From Smallanthus sonchifolius (taxonomy: Eukaryota; Streptophyta; Magnoliopsida; Asterales; Asteraceae): a stretch of 64,000 nucleotides of DNA. Under the pieces are notes generated by a model, which did not search any database, was not told the DNA's origin, and was given only the letters and a program-made list of their open reading frames with translations. The DNA lies in NCBI GenBank assembly GCA_023525975.1, contig JAKNSE010000037.1, forward strand, positions 5,748,501 to 5,812,500, written 5' to 3'. Within the stretch, counting starts at the first letter, position 1. Each line of letters begins with the position of its first letter. Below are positions 10,870 through 21,148 of this stretch, in pieces. A program made the translations under genes and the position numbers.

Positions 10870-11398
10870 CATGATTTATCGCTTCAAATGCTCGGGATGC
10901 ACGACACTGTGTACGCTAATTACGCAGTCGATAAAAGCGACTAGTTGTTGGCGTTTGGCGTCCGGTTTGATGACCGTGTGACAGGAAAGATTGAAACTTT
11001 TGCAGGTCGAGCTAAAATCGTCCATATCAACATCGATCCAGCAGAGATAGGAAAGAATAAGCAGCCTCATTTATCAATTTGTGGGGATATAAGTGGATGT
11101 TTGGGATTACTTTTTGAAGCTATTTTTGACTTTTTCAAAAGTCATTTTCAAAAGTAAGAATTTCTTACTTTTGGATTTTAACTTCTTCATCTCACATTTT
11201 CTATCTTATTTTGAATTGTCCAAACAAACTTATAACTTATTACCTTATTCCAAAATATGATAAGTCAATAAGTTGTTTTGAAAAGTAATCCCAAACACCC
11301 CCCAAGCCTGCTTTACAAGAAATAAACAAGATTTTGGAAAGAGGTGAGAATACAAATCTTGATTTCTCACCATGGAAGCAGGAGCAGATGATCAAAAG
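10870..11398 (+). pseudogene. Captured acetolactate synthase fragment (copy A), interrupted
   Basis: Translation gives LQMLGMHDTVYANYAVDKSD, a TAG stop, then LLAFGVRFDDRVTGKIETFA, GRAKIVHINIDPAEIGKNK, and after an insertion PALQGINKILE and LDFSPWKQE. These are consecutive blocks from the middle of the plant acetolactate (acetohydroxyacid) synthase catalytic subunit, which makes the first step of branched-chain amino acid synthesis in plastids. The fragment is about 145 codons of a protein of roughly 660. A stop codon, a 210-bp MITE (11094-11303) and missing ends make it non-functional. Confidence 0.85.
11094..11303. mobile_element. MITE inserted in the ALS fragment (copy A only)
   Basis: Ends are inverted repeats: TGTTTGGGATTACTTTT on the left and its complement AAAAGTAATCCCAAACA on the right. 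The duplicate at 24470 lacks this block, giving the empty site GGGATATCAAGCCTGC. AAG occurs on both sides, but the target repeat is not clean. The GTGTTTGGGA-type end is shared with the element at 55611-55788 and is typical of small hAT-like MITEs. Confidence 0.75.
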
Positions 11399-11623
11399 GC
11401 AGGTGGTGGTGGCGGCGGCGGCTGCTAGTGGGACTGGTGGTGGTCACTTGATTTAAAAAGGGTAAATCGGTAATTTTACATAAAAACTAACAGAAAAGTT
11501 AACGGTCGTTAGCCTCAAGGACTAACACTGTTAGAACATTAAATGTCAAGGACTAAAGGTGTTAAGACTGGACTGAACCTGTTAATTAGGTCAAACCACA
11601 TGGACGAAAACTACAACTTACTC

Positions 11624-12400
11624 TATTTTTTTTAGGTAACAAAAGTACAAAACTGCCCTCAGTCAAAGCCTTAAAAGGCCCATCACACTTTGTATGGGCT
11701 CCTTACATCAAAAGCTTCTCAATAGCATCCTGGAAGTTGAAAAAAAAGAGAAATTTAAGAATAAATAATCATTTTTTAATGAGTAAAAACTTCTAAATAA
11801 TTTTATTCAAAAAGTCATTGAGATGGAGAGAATTTGAGAGGTTAGGGTTTTTGGGAAAGGGTTTTAACTTTGAAATTGAAAGGAAGACTTATTTAGATAA
11901 TTTTGCTCATTCTTTAAAACTTGAATAAAACTTTTTAATATCAAATATATTTATTTATATATATTTAACATCAATACTTTATATTATAATTTGAATTATA
12001 AAAAATATAAGAAAAATATAATGGTTATATTATAAAGTATACTTATAGATCAATAAATATAAAAATTTTAATCTTTTGAATTAATATATTTGATATTTTT
12101 TTTTTTTATTAAAAATAATATGATGTTCATCATGAGACTAAAACCCTTAACTCATATTTGATATGCACTTCTTATCAATTCATAAAATTAAAGTAGATTT
12201 ACAAAACCTTGTAGATATTTATACATTTTACTAAAAGTTGTTTTCCATGACTAGTTAAAGAATCGATTTGAGCAACATCTTTTAGACTAGTTGAAAAGAT
12301 GAAATCGAATAACCACCAACCAAACGTACCAGTAAAACCTCATTCGTAACAAAGTCATTTATAAGTTCCGGGAGGGTGGGATCAGAGCAAACCATTTCCT
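11624..12400. other. Duplicated AT-rich spacer without genes
   Basis: AT-rich non-coding sequence, matching 24793-25854 apart from the MITE in copy B. No features beyond simple A/T runs. Confidence 0.6.
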
Positions 12401-12401
12401 A

Positions 12402-12510
12402 TCGCTGTGTTCCCGAGTCTCATTTAAGGAGAAAAAAGGGAAAAGAAAAAAGAGGGGAAGGAATCCTTTCTTTTCTTTTCCTTCCTTTAGTAAACTCGGG
12501 AACACAGCGT
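12402..12510. mobile_element. Small inverted-repeat element, short form (copy A)
   Basis: GCTGTGTTCCCGAG at the left is mirrored by CTCGGGAACACAGC at the right. The core is purine-rich (GGAAAAGAAA-type). In copy B the same site (about 25855-26133) holds a longer core, so the two copies differ by an internal deletion or expansion. The frame 12376-12663 crosses it and is not a gene. Confidence 0.5.
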
Positions 12511-12608
12511 ATGGGACGAATAGAGACGTTGCTTCCGTTTAACCTTGATAAATTTTTTTCCGTTAGAAGATATTATTGTTGTTTAATTTTAAACGGACCC
12601 AGTTTGTG

Positions 12609-12855
12609 GTTTAACCTCAACGGTTCTTTTGTCAAAAGATTAACTGGGCCTAATCTGGTTTGATCTTTTCTGTTTAACCTTAACAGTCTATTATCAAAAG
12701 ATTAACCATCCTAATCTTGTTTGATCGTTTCAGTTTAACCTTAGCGGGCCCTATTAACAAAAGATCAATTGGCCCTAATCTAGTTTGATCTTTTCAGTTT
12801 AACCTAAACCGTACTATTATCAAAAGATTAACTGGTCCTAATCTGGTTTGATATC
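12609..12855 (+). repeat. Four tandem repeats of about 63 bp (copy A)
   Basis: Units start at about 12609, 12672, 12733 and 12797, each with GTTTAACCT, ATTATCAAAAGATTAAC and CCTAATCTGGTTTGAT blocks. Divergence among units is clear, so the array is old. The same array is in copy B (about 26236-26482). Confidence 0.75.
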
Positions 12856-13694
12856 ATGCTGGTCTGTGAACATGTGTTAGTAGAAGCAATGTAACAAGCC
12901 CAAAAATCGTACAAAAACCACACACACGAGTGATGAACAAGGGTCTGTCAAAACTATCGGTGTCAATTCGGGTCGGGTTCAGATTGTCAGGTTGTCATCA
13001 CCCAATCAAAGTAGGACGGGTATATTAATCATGTAAAGAAAACAAAACCCTAAACCAAACATGCTAAACCTTGTAACAATGGGTGAAGAACATTGACATT
13101 GTAAGTAGGTTAACGGGTTGAATTATATTTTTATTTTCTTGATTCCTACTTATAATGGCTCGACGGGTCGACCCGTTTAGACCACATCATATATTCAATT
13201 ACGCAAAACAAAAAATACAATATTCGTCTCAACAGCCGTATACAGCAATTTATAACACAAATACTCCAAACTCGGTCCAATGTAGCTCAAAATGTTCAAG
13301 TAATATATCCATAAACATGTAATTTAAAACTTAAAAAGATCATACAAGTGTAGGCTATAAAATCTGTCTGACAACTTCACAGCAAAAACCAGATACCAGA
13401 ACACAACCCGACTTGCAAGGTCCAAGTCGAGAGAAATTCCCTTCAAGCATATTCTCAGGTCTTCGAGAATTTTTCAAATTTAGGATCAGAAAATCTGCAA
13501 GAAAAGAAAAATAAACGAATTCTAAGGATGTGCTTCGATATAAAGCACCAAGCTTTAGTGTCCATATGTTACATATAAACTTAATGGATGATTATTTAGA
13601 TTAATTTCAACAGAAACAAATAGATGCATCTCCAACATGATGCCAAAATCATATCATATAATAATCGCACAAGTGAGCATGTGATAATTAAAAC

Positions 13695-13842
13695 AAACAA
13701 ACGTACCCAGTATAATCCCACTCATAACAACCAGCTATTGGTAAGGTCTAGGGAGGGTGTGATGAGGGCTTACCTTATCTCCATTCCGCGGATAGAGAGG
13801 TTGCTCTTGCTGAGACCCACGGGTCCAAAAACCTTTTTTTAG
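13695..13842 (-). mobile_element. SINE-like element (TS/Au-type 3' region), copy A
   Basis: On the minus strand the block reads GCAACCTCTCTATCCGCGG, then a CCCTCCCTAGACC block, and ends GGGATTATACTGGGTACGTT with a TTG-type tail. This resembles the 3' half of plant TS/Au-like SINEs (AACCTCTCTACC, CCCTCCCCAGACC, TATACTGGGTATGTTGTTG). The tRNA-like 5' part is not clear. The plus-strand frame 13624-13842 only overlaps it. Copy B is at about 27337-27484. Confidence 0.55.
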
Positions 13843-14118
13843 TACACTATAGTATATTATAATATAGTAATCCAAATAGCACAAAATATAGCTAAGAGAA
13901 TCAAAACAAAATAGTTAGTCACTTAGTCATACAAGAGTCCTAATGATGAAAATTGTTAACTACCGCTAACATAAAGGGATAGGTCTACTATACTTGAAAA
14001 AGGGTAAACAACAATTAGTACCTAACAGATAAAAAAAAAAAGCAAATAGACTAGAAAAAGGTAATTGCATGTGATAAAAAACGGGGCATGGAAAATAGTG
14101 TTTATCTAAACATCAAAA

Positions 14119-14385
14119 TGAGCACCTTAGGCAAATCCTACATCATCTTGTTCTGTCCAGAGCAGAGAAACTAGGCCATAAGAAATGTCTCACCTCAAAT
14201 ATCACCAACGCGTTTTGATGGCATTGGGTATGGATGAGAGAGAAACTCCACAGTTACGAGTACTTGAGTGGGAGCAAACCAAGGATGGATAACCTCCAAG
14301 GAAGTTTCCACTCAGACACCCAAAAACAAATCCGTAAGCTACTAGTGGGCAAAGCGAACAATATTGGTTACGATTTACGATGACC
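14119..14385 (+). mobile_element. Degenerate Cassandra (5S-bearing TRIM) LTR, copy A
   Basis: GAGCACCTTAGGCAAATCC opens the block, then AACTCCACAGTTACGAGTAC and GGATGGATAACCTCCAAGG, then AAGCGAACAATATTGG. It matches the LTR of the clearer Cassandra at 52216-52494, and the middle is derived from 5S rRNA (boxes A and C mutated). The end has decayed. It lies about 220 bp downstream of the DnaJ stop codon. The minus frame 14202-14387 is a by-product. Confidence 0.65.
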
Positions 14386-14608
14386 AACTAACCACTTAAA
14401 GGATAAACACCCCTTAAAATCTAATTGCCTCGAATGACACTATTATTTATGAATGTATAAGTCTATTAGTTAATAGTAGACGCACAAAATCAATTACAAG
14501 CTTTTTCACCAAAATTATTTCATATCAAATCAACAAATATATCAAGTAATAGTAGCATGATATGGTTAAAAACTATAAGACTGAAAATAAGAGCAGTTGG
14601 ACCTTTAA

Positions 14609-15694
14609 TCAAGAAACCAAACCAGCATCAAACTTCTTCAACGCATCACAATTAGGCGTATGACGTTGATACCCCCAGTGCAACCGTTGTGTTTCCAACC
14701 GACAATTATGAGAAAGAATCGACAAATAATCATGTTCAATCCTTCCTTCAAGCTGCAATCTTTCCCCGCTATTTAACGGATAACTTTGCTCAAAGTCACG
14801 CGAATTCACAAAAAAAGAAACACCTTTTTGCGTAACCAAACGGTGCTCATAACTATAAGTTCTCGAAAGCGAGTAAACGGGCTCATTCGATGGCAAAAAG
14901 CTCACCAGCAGAATCAAAACCACTGGCAACAAGTGAAGCAAACTCTTCATAGTTAACCCATCCGACCCATTATGACCCGTTCTCGCACCTGTTCCAGTAC
15001 CAAAAGCGAACCCGTTGAACTGAGTTGCAGCCCGCGGGTTCATTCCGCCAAAGAAAAAGTTCCTAAAGATTTCTTCAGCATCAACATCACCTTCATAATA
15101 GAACCCGTTACCGAACCCTTGATGAGCCCGATGCCTAGTCTGTCTCTGGTAAACGGGCTCATCCGACCCGATAACATCATACTGTTTTCTACTTTCCTCA
15201 ACACTTAAACACTGGAAAGCTTTCGAAACTTTCTTGAACGCCTCTTCGGATCCCGGAGCTTTGTTCTTATCAGGATGAACTTTTAAAGACAGTTTCCTAT
15301 AAGCTTTTCTAATATCTTCAACAGTACTTGTTTTCTCTAACCCTAACACCTCATAATAATCCTTCTTCCTTCTAATTTCTCTCACTATTGTGATCTGTTC
15401 CTGAGTAATTGAGCCCAAACCAGATCCGGATCCTAACCCTAACCCTAGACCCGACCCGGTTGGTTGAACCCTAGGCCGGACACCAGAACTGTCACCGGCT
15501 CCGGCGACACTCTCCGGCGAGTTAGATGAATCGTTAGTGTCCTCTAACTTCGATAACAGATCGTTAACAGGAAGAGACGGATCTAATCGTTGAGCTTTCG
15601 TGATGAATTTTAGGGCACGAGCTCGATCGCCTAACCCTAATGCATTTTCCCCAATTTTTAAGCATTTTAAAGCTTCATCTTTGTTTCCATCCAT
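14609..15694 (-). CDS. DnaJ (Hsp40) protein with DUF1977, copy A
   Basis: Intronless 361-aa co-chaperone of the DNAJB12/DNAJB14-like plant family. The N-terminal block (1-50, MDGNKDEALKCLKIG) is the helical region of this family. A glycine-rich linker (80-95) leads to a J domain (about 112-176) with the HPD motif at 140-142, which stimulates Hsp70 ATPase. A Gly/Phe/Asn-rich stretch (about 193-247) is followed by one predicted membrane span (about 251-268) and a C-terminal DUF1977-type region. By family, it should be anchored in the ER membrane with the J domain in the cytosol, helping Hsp70 handle membrane or misfolded proteins; this is family knowledge. The ATG starts the conserved MDGNK block, so the start is firm. 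All key residues are intact. Copy B is at 28248-29333; the two proteins differ at six residues. Confidence 0.93.
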   Translation of the reverse strand: MDGNKDEALKCLKIGENALGLGDRARALKFITKAQRLDPSLPVNDLLSKLEDTNDSSNSPESVAGAGDSSGVRPRVQPTGSGLGLGLGSGSGLGSITQEQITIVREIRRKKDYYEVLGLEKTSTVEDIRKAYRKLSLKVHPDKNKAPGSEEAFKKVSKAFQCLSVEESRKQYDVIGSDEPVYQRQTRHRAHQGFGNGFYYEGDVDAEEIFRNFFFGGMNPRAATQFNGFAFGTGTGARTGHNGSDGLTMKSLLHLLPVVLILLVSFLPSNEPVYSLSRTYSYEHRLVTQKGVSFFVNSRDFEQSYPLNSGERLQLEGRIEHDYLSILSHNCRLETQRLHWGYQRHTPNCDALKKFDAGLVS

Positions 15695-16600
15695 CTCAAA
15701 TCGATGGAATCAAACAGAATATGGATCGGATTTCGAAATCAAAGAGTAATTCGGTAAGTAGTGAAATTACCTCGAATTAATCGATGAAACCCCAAATTGC
15801 GACCAATTTCAATAAGGAAAATTGAGATGATTCGGTTAGAATTAAGTGGGGGTTTTGGAAATTGAGGAGATTATGATCGGTTTTTGAGAGGGAAATCCGA
15901 TTAATTTAGATAATCGATTTAGGAACCCTGATGATGATGGGAAGGGTTAGGTGTAGAGTTGTAGTTGTGACATTCCTTTCTTGACGATACAAGCATCACG
16001 TGACTGTCTCCATCCGGTTAATACTCGATCAGTCGATTGGGCTGCATGAAATCATGAATACTAGCAATGGTTCTAGAGAGATTTGTTTTAGACTTTTAGA
16101 TATTTTCATATATTTCATGTACCAAGTGTAAGAAAGCAATGAGGAGGCGACATTTGTACACGTTGACATTTATGGACAAGGGTACTTGTGTTCATTTACA
16201 CATACAGGTTTCTTGCAGACATAGCTGCATCTCGTAACGGTGGAAGACGACTCGACTTTATTTTGCTTGCACTTTTTGACTATGGAACGAATTCAGATAC
16301 CGATTACTACATGTAGTAAGAGTATCTTTACGTTTATCAATATGACTCATATATGTTATTTATTTTTGTTTCAATTTTAATATTCGGTTATGCTTTGTTC
16401 ATACTATTTTACTGTGAAACTTCTAACATGTAGTATGTTTATAAACTTGTACTTATTATTGCATGTTCCCTCATATGATTTGTGTTATTACGTTTAGATA
16501 CTGTAGAAAACTAGAGTGGATGAATAAGTTTTCTTTAAATGTTCTTTGTTTAAAACTTGATTGAGTATGGATTATCACTTGATTGAAACTCAAGATTATG
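15695..16600. promoter_or_regulatory. 5' region of DnaJ copy A
   Basis: Upstream of the ATG on the minus strand. GAG|GTAATTTC near 15770 looks like a splice donor, so a short leader intron ending just before the ATG is possible, but I cannot prove it. No firm TATA box was identified. The region is nearly identical in copy B up to about 30320, so both genes probably have similar promoters. A 36-bp insertion near 29983-30020 is found only in copy B. Confidence 0.4.
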
Positions 16601-16654
16601 AATATGCAATGTATGTAAAAAGCTTAAGGGATAGAAAGACAAAACTGGATGTAT

Positions 16655-16735
16655 AGATGATCAAGTGAAGGGTGTGATGAGGACATATCTTACTTCCATC
16701 CCCGAGGGATAGAAAGGTTGTTACACTTAAACCTA
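16655..16735 (-). repeat. SINE-like 3' fragment
   Basis: GGGTGTGATGAGGACATATC, then ATCCCCGAGGGATAGAAAGG: the same arrangement as the SINE-like block at 13740-13800, more decayed. Copy B is at about 30340-30415. Confidence 0.4.
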
Positions 16736-16819
16736 ATAATGAAAATTAAACTACCAATAACATACAGTGATGGGTAGACTATACCGGAAAAAAGGCCTAA
16801 TATAAAATACAAGTATATT

Positions 16820-17560
16820 CTCTAAATTGCACCATAACATTTTTTTTTTTCTCTTGATCTTAATCTTGATCTTCTCTCTTCAAATGATGTTAGAATATTA
16901 ATAGAATTAGAGAGATGTATATATTAGATGTATATTTGAAAGTGTTTAGAGCAAAGGAGTGAGTATGATAGATGGACAAGACCTCTATTTATAGGCATAA
17001 CTCAAATCAAGGAGGTCACCAAGGCAAGCCTTGGATAATCCCTTTTTGACCGTTAGCTTTACCAACTCTCATACACAAAGATTATTTCCTAGATTTTTGA
17101 TCTTTGGAAACACCTTAGTTGACCTTGTAACAAGAGTTATCACCTATTTCCCAACCATAGACACTCTATCCCATGAACAAAAGGTTTTCCAATTGTATTT
17201 TGGTTGTTATCCAAGTTATGTCTCCAATGTAAGATTGCATTGGGAATTACCATCTTTCAAAATTCAATTTAAGCCTTGAATCCTAACTAAACATTTGGAT
17301 TTAGTTACAAGACTTTATTTTGATAAAACATTTTCTTAATTTTATAAAACATGGAAATGACTTTTAGTTTAGAAGGTTATTTTTGGTATTAAAAAATTAT
17401 TTTTATAATGTGTTTCGTTGTTTTTAATTCCTCTCTAATTCCACAACATATTCATATTGATCCTTGCATCTTCCTTCATGAGCTTACCAATTTGTTTTGT
17501 TGAAGATTGCATCTTGATCTTTGAGCATAACCATCAAATGTGTCTTTGATTATAACCATC
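16820..17560 (-). mobile_element. Probable LTR (minus strand), copy A
   Basis: On the minus strand there is TATAAATAGAGG (16986-16993 core), followed by a leader-like stretch ending ATATTCTAACA, the pattern of a retrotransposon LTR. The plus frame 17031-17279 is shared in part by copy B (30773-30955) and has no recognised domain. No primer-binding site was identified, so the call is tentative. Confidence 0.35.
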
Positions 17561-17599
17561 ACTTTTTGTATGTAGATTAATTGGACTTGATCTTCATCA

Positions 17600-18002
17600 C
17601 TTTGGACATGTTAAGGCTTGTTCATCACATCTTTTTGTTAGATCTTGTTGACAAAGACAAGAGGTGTACTATTCAAGAAGCTAACAGGCAGCTTCAACAC
17701 CTCACTTCAACTAGAAAGAATTAAGTTTGTCAGCCCACAAAGAACTCGTTCCCAAATGTGTAGAAGATGACAAGTTAGGAAACCTCCTCCACTATCTTCT
17801 GAATCATCCAAGAAAAAGAGATTTGAAAATCAGTTTCTATTCTCCATTAGTCAATTCAGCTCCACCCTCTAGAAGATCTAATTTATATGGGGAGCAACAT
17901 CAAGTATGATAGAGAATCCCCGTACAGTTCGTCTATTGCAACTTCAAACATCTACACTCAGTAAACATATGAAACTGAAGATTTCAAAATAGAGATGCAA
18001 CC
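17600..18002 (+). pseudogene. Retrotransposon internal remnant before a polypurine tract (copy A)
   Basis: Several short frames are broken by stops (for example CTIQEANRQLQHLTSTRKN, then a stop in copy A where copy B reads on). It lies directly upstream of a polypurine tract, where the 3' end of gag-pol would be. I recognise no specific domain. Copy B (31254-31720) also contains a partial internal duplication near 31500-31620. Confidence 0.35.
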
Positions 18003-18016
18003 AAAAAGGAGGAGAT

Positions 18017-18474
18017 TGCTAATACTAAACTTGTTGATCATGTTGATAGATTTTGGTAGCATCGACCTAGGGGGAGATTATAAGGATTTATAAAGGCTGA
18101 TGCTTACCAAAATGTTCAAGTCATTATATTTCGCATGAAGAAATAAGTTTCGTACGAAAGAAATGTTTCGCACGAAAGAAAAAGTTTCCTACAAATGATT
18201 GATGTTGCGTGCCAAATTTTAGACGAAAGTTCAGTTGCAGTTGATGTTATAAGTTGACAACTAGGGACTAAATTGTAGTTTTAATATTTGTATGAGGCTA
18301 TAAATAGCCTTGTAAGGGATTAGAGAAAGTAGATATTTTAGGGGGTTTCTCGTTGTATCACATGAAAATATGGGTTTACAATATTGGTGAAATACAAGGA
18401 AGGGAATTTATTTAGATCTTGTGATATTGTGATTTTATCTTTGATTCTACAACGAATTGAGAGATTTCACATCA
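18017..18474 (+). mobile_element. Copia-like LTR with PPT and PBS-like flanks (copy A)
   Basis: Starts TGCTAATAC right after the polypurine tract AAAAAGGAGGAGAT (18003-18016) and ends ...TTTCACATCA. A TATA box TATAAATA sits at 18299-18306, mid-LTR as expected. The next bases, ATTCGTATCTGAACAG, resemble the TGGTATCAGAGC primer site. It is thus an LTR with a PPT on its left and a PBS-like motif on its right. Confidence 0.5.
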
Positions 18475-18529
18475 ATTCGTATCTGAACAGATTCGTGGTG
18501 AAGACTCTATGCAAATATTCTATTAGTAG

Positions 18530-18625
18530 AGTATGGGAAGGGTAGGATGCGGTCAAGTTTTTCCTCTATCTCGTAAGACCGGGAGGTTGCTCTCGTTGAG
18601 ACCTCTACCCTGAAAACCCATTTCT
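18530..18625 (-). repeat. SINE-like 3' fragment
   Basis: AGGGTAGGATGCGGTCAAG, then CCGGGAGGTTGCTCTCG and GAGACCTCTACCC: related to the block at 13740-13820. It may be a SINE tail or the shared tail of the LINE fragment next to it. Copy B is at about 32255-32340. Confidence 0.4.
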
Positions 18626-18939
18626 TAATATGTAGAATGTAGTATCTAGATATCATAAAGTGTATCACGGAGAAATCAAAACATTAAAAAAACAAATAGC
18701 ACCTAAAAAACATTGAAGTGTTGACATAACAAAATGGTCATAAAACTCTAGAAGTGAGTAGTGATGGGTAAATGAGCACCAAGACATGAATAAGTTAGCA
18801 CAAATACCTTATGAAAGTATCTATACGCTCTCTAACACATCTAAAAGCCAAGACCGCATTAAAGCAACATTAAGGCTAAGTCTGACAAAAGTTTAAGAAA
18901 AGCTAAATTCCCAAGAAAAAAACTTAGATAGGTTTATAA

Positions 18940-19148
18940 TTTTCCCCAGAAACCATAACGTTTAACCGACGTCGACTCCAATAACTCATAACCCCGGTCA
19001 TGTTCTCAAAGAGATGTTAGTCTAGCGAATCGTATCTAATCGGCTCATCCCAAGTCAGTTTGAGTCTACTTCTGCTCCTCCTCCCCTCTACTCCGGTCGT
19101 TTCCACGCTTCTAACCCGCGTCGTCAGATGTCTCCTCTTCACATGCCC
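18940..19148 (-). pseudogene. LINE (L1-type) reverse transcriptase C-terminus, copy A
   Basis: The minus-strand translation matches copy B (32655-32870) with an added stop after PIRYDSLD. The end segment of plant L1 ORF2 reads like KLTWDEPIRYDLLDLHL...W.RR, and both copies show this. It lies at the 3' end of a decayed LINE. Not functional. Confidence 0.6.
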
Positions 19149-19154
19149 AAACTT

Positions 19155-19395
19155 AAGGATGAGATCGGTACCAAAAATACCGATATCGAATTTCTGAAAA
19201 AGTGGGTACCGAATACCTTACCAAATCTATCAGTACGGTACCGCTACTCGTTACAAAATGCTCATCTCTAAATGGTATCGATAACGTACCGGTACCGAAA
19301 ATATCCGATACTGAATTTCTGGAAAAGTGGGTACCGGATATCACTCTATCGGTATGGTACCGGCGGTACCGGTACCAAATGCTCATCCCTACCCA
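19155..19395. repeat. GGTACCG-rich tandem-duplicated element (copy A)
   Basis: Two diverged units (about 19155-19265 and 19270-19390), each with ATACCGATA, TTTCTGGAAAAGTGGGTACC and GGTACCG palindromes, ending AAATGCTCATCC. Open frames in several phases here are produced by the repeat. Probably a MITE. Copy B is at 32878-33112. Confidence 0.55.
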
Positions 19396-19399
19396 AACC

Positions 19400-20762
19400 A
19401 TCTCAATCTCCGCCTCCCTACTCTTATCCGAGATACATGTCGCCATTTTTTCTCTAAACACTTCATTTCTTATCCGGACCAACCTCGTGTTCCCACACAT
19501 CTATCTCATCATCTTCATCTCTGCTACATCCAACTTAATTTAGCTATATTATGTCATTTAAAGTTTATAAATGGCAAAGTCATTTGAGTTAGAGTGGTGA
19601 ATCTCTCCTTGATGTCAATGATTCAAGTCCCACCTATGATGGATTGATGTAAATTATTAGGAATAATTTATGATGCCCTAAAATGGGGTATTCAAAAATA
19701 AATAAGTTCTTAAGTTCTAGCAAATTAAATATATCTAATAAATATTAAACTTTCAATACATCATTTCCAAGCTAAAGGCTTTAAGCTATATATCGAAAGG
19801 TCAGAATTTTGTGAGGTGAACAATAATAATTTTGTTTTGTTTTCGAAGCTCCTTATACTAATCGCATCTTGGTTATAATAGATTTAAAACAACGTAAACA
19901 TCTCGTGTGTTTACTCTTGTCTTTGAGAGCTTATCCAGGCTAAAGTCCATATATGCAAATTAGAAAGTAAGTTTTTCCTATTGAATGCAACTTTTAAAGA
20001 ACTTCTACTTCAAACATAATAAGCATCTTTGTTTAGACATTTATACACTCACATTACTTGTTACTTTTACCCATTCTTCATCTATGAATTGAAAGGTATA
20101 TAAAGTCGGGATGCCACTAATGTCGGGCTGGTAGGTTGAATTCTTCAACCTGAGGTTCTAACATGACCTATTTATTTATTCATGTCGTGTCGCGTCGAAC
20201 CCACTTAAAATCATGTCGTGTTTTAAGTCGAACCATTAATGTTCATTGCGAATATGAGTATATGAGTGATACATGCTGAGTTAGTAACGATTTAAACAAT
20301 CTATTACTCTTGCTCATTTGAAATCCATTTGTAATTGATGTCCTTTTAAATGTTTTTTGTTTATTTATCTTTTATTCCTAATTAACAAACTTGATTTTAT
20401 ATATCCGGCTTGAGTTCAGAAAGTAACTCCATTTTCTTTGGTATCGAAACATCTTGGAGATATTGGATTCAATAAAAATGGTGTGGATAATGAAGTATTT
20501 ATGTGGTCCTAAACATATTTTTTTATTATTCAAGAATTTCGCCCTTAAAATTGTCCAAAAATAATAAGGATAACAATGCTTTTATCCATTTTATGTGGCG
20601 CCAAAATATCTTTTAAATTGTGGATAAACCTCTTTTTGGACTAGACAAGTTTTAGATTTTATTAAAAATTAAGAATAAAAGATCAAGATTGTAAAAGTAT
20701 TTAACAAAAAGAAAATCAATGTTTGATATGTGTTAAAATATTAACTCTCATATATAGTGATA
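19400..20762. other. Duplicated spacer without genes (copy A)
   Basis: AT-rich. GTCGTGTCGCGTCGAACCC near 20184 resembles a tail common in plant repeats. No coding sequence is seen; it matches 33113-34391. Confidence 0.5.
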
Positions 20763-21148
20763 CTTGGCTAAAACTCATGTATTACATGGTTGAATAAAAA
20801 TAATTTGTTGTAAACCAGTAGTTTCTATGAAGATTTGTATGTTAGATTTTATTGGTGAAATAGTTATTTTTTAAAAAATATTTTATAAAAAAATAAAAGA
20901 AATGTTCAGTTTATAAAAATAGTTTATGAACTGGCATATTTTTTTTAAATAAAAACACATTTTATAAAAAAATTATATAAACCATTATTATTTAATAGGA
21001 GAGAGAGGCGGGAAACAAAAATTTTAAAAAAACTAAAGAAATTTGTATAATTAATAGGAGAGAGAGGCGGGAAAAAAATTTAAGAGTGAATATGAGAGTG
21101 ACAAGTATCACTCCAAAACATTTATTTATTATATAGTATAGATATAGA
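20763..21148 (-). mobile_element. Helitron present only in copy A
   Basis: On the minus strand it begins TCTATATCTATACTATATAA at 21148 and ends with a CATGTAATACATG hairpin then AGTTTTAGCCAAG at 20763. The final CAAG is a variant of CTAG. Copy B at about 34770 has the uninterrupted site GATA|TTAGTAATT, so the insertion lies exactly between A20762 and T21149. GGAGAGAGAGGCGGGAAA occurs twice inside. Confidence 0.85.

Larger units (their letters stand above)
10156..11623. mobile_element. Pack-MULE carrying two gene fragments
   Basis: Long terminal inverted repeats of about 220 bp (10156-10375 and 11401-11623) start GAGTAAATTGCAGTTTTCGT on the left and its counterpart on the right, and end in CCGCCACCACCACC. 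Between them lie a minus-strand MOCOS-like fragment and a plus-strand acetolactate synthase fragment. The flanks are T-rich (ACTTTTTTT and TATTTTTTT), a possible 9-bp target duplication with two mismatches. Long TIRs plus captured coding exons define a Pack-MULE. Confidence 0.8.

Noticed and set aside
14234..14300. A real 5S rRNA gene
   Set aside because: Only the internal control region is similar and it is embedded in an LTR with matching LTR ends; it is mutated and has no full 120-bp 5S unit.
14202..14387. Minus frame of 61 codons, also in copy B at 27842-28027
   Set aside because: It is the reverse of a Cassandra LTR with 5S-derived core, and conserved only because the segment was duplicated recently.
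14972..15208. Plus frame of 78 codons over the DnaJ gene (also 28611-28847)
   Set aside because: Shadow of the intact minus-strand DnaJ coding sequence.
19153..19587. Overlapping frames of 61-115 codons on both strands (and 32871-33305)
   Set aside because: Arise from the GGTACCG repeat; frames in several phases on both strands show lack of a real coding phase.
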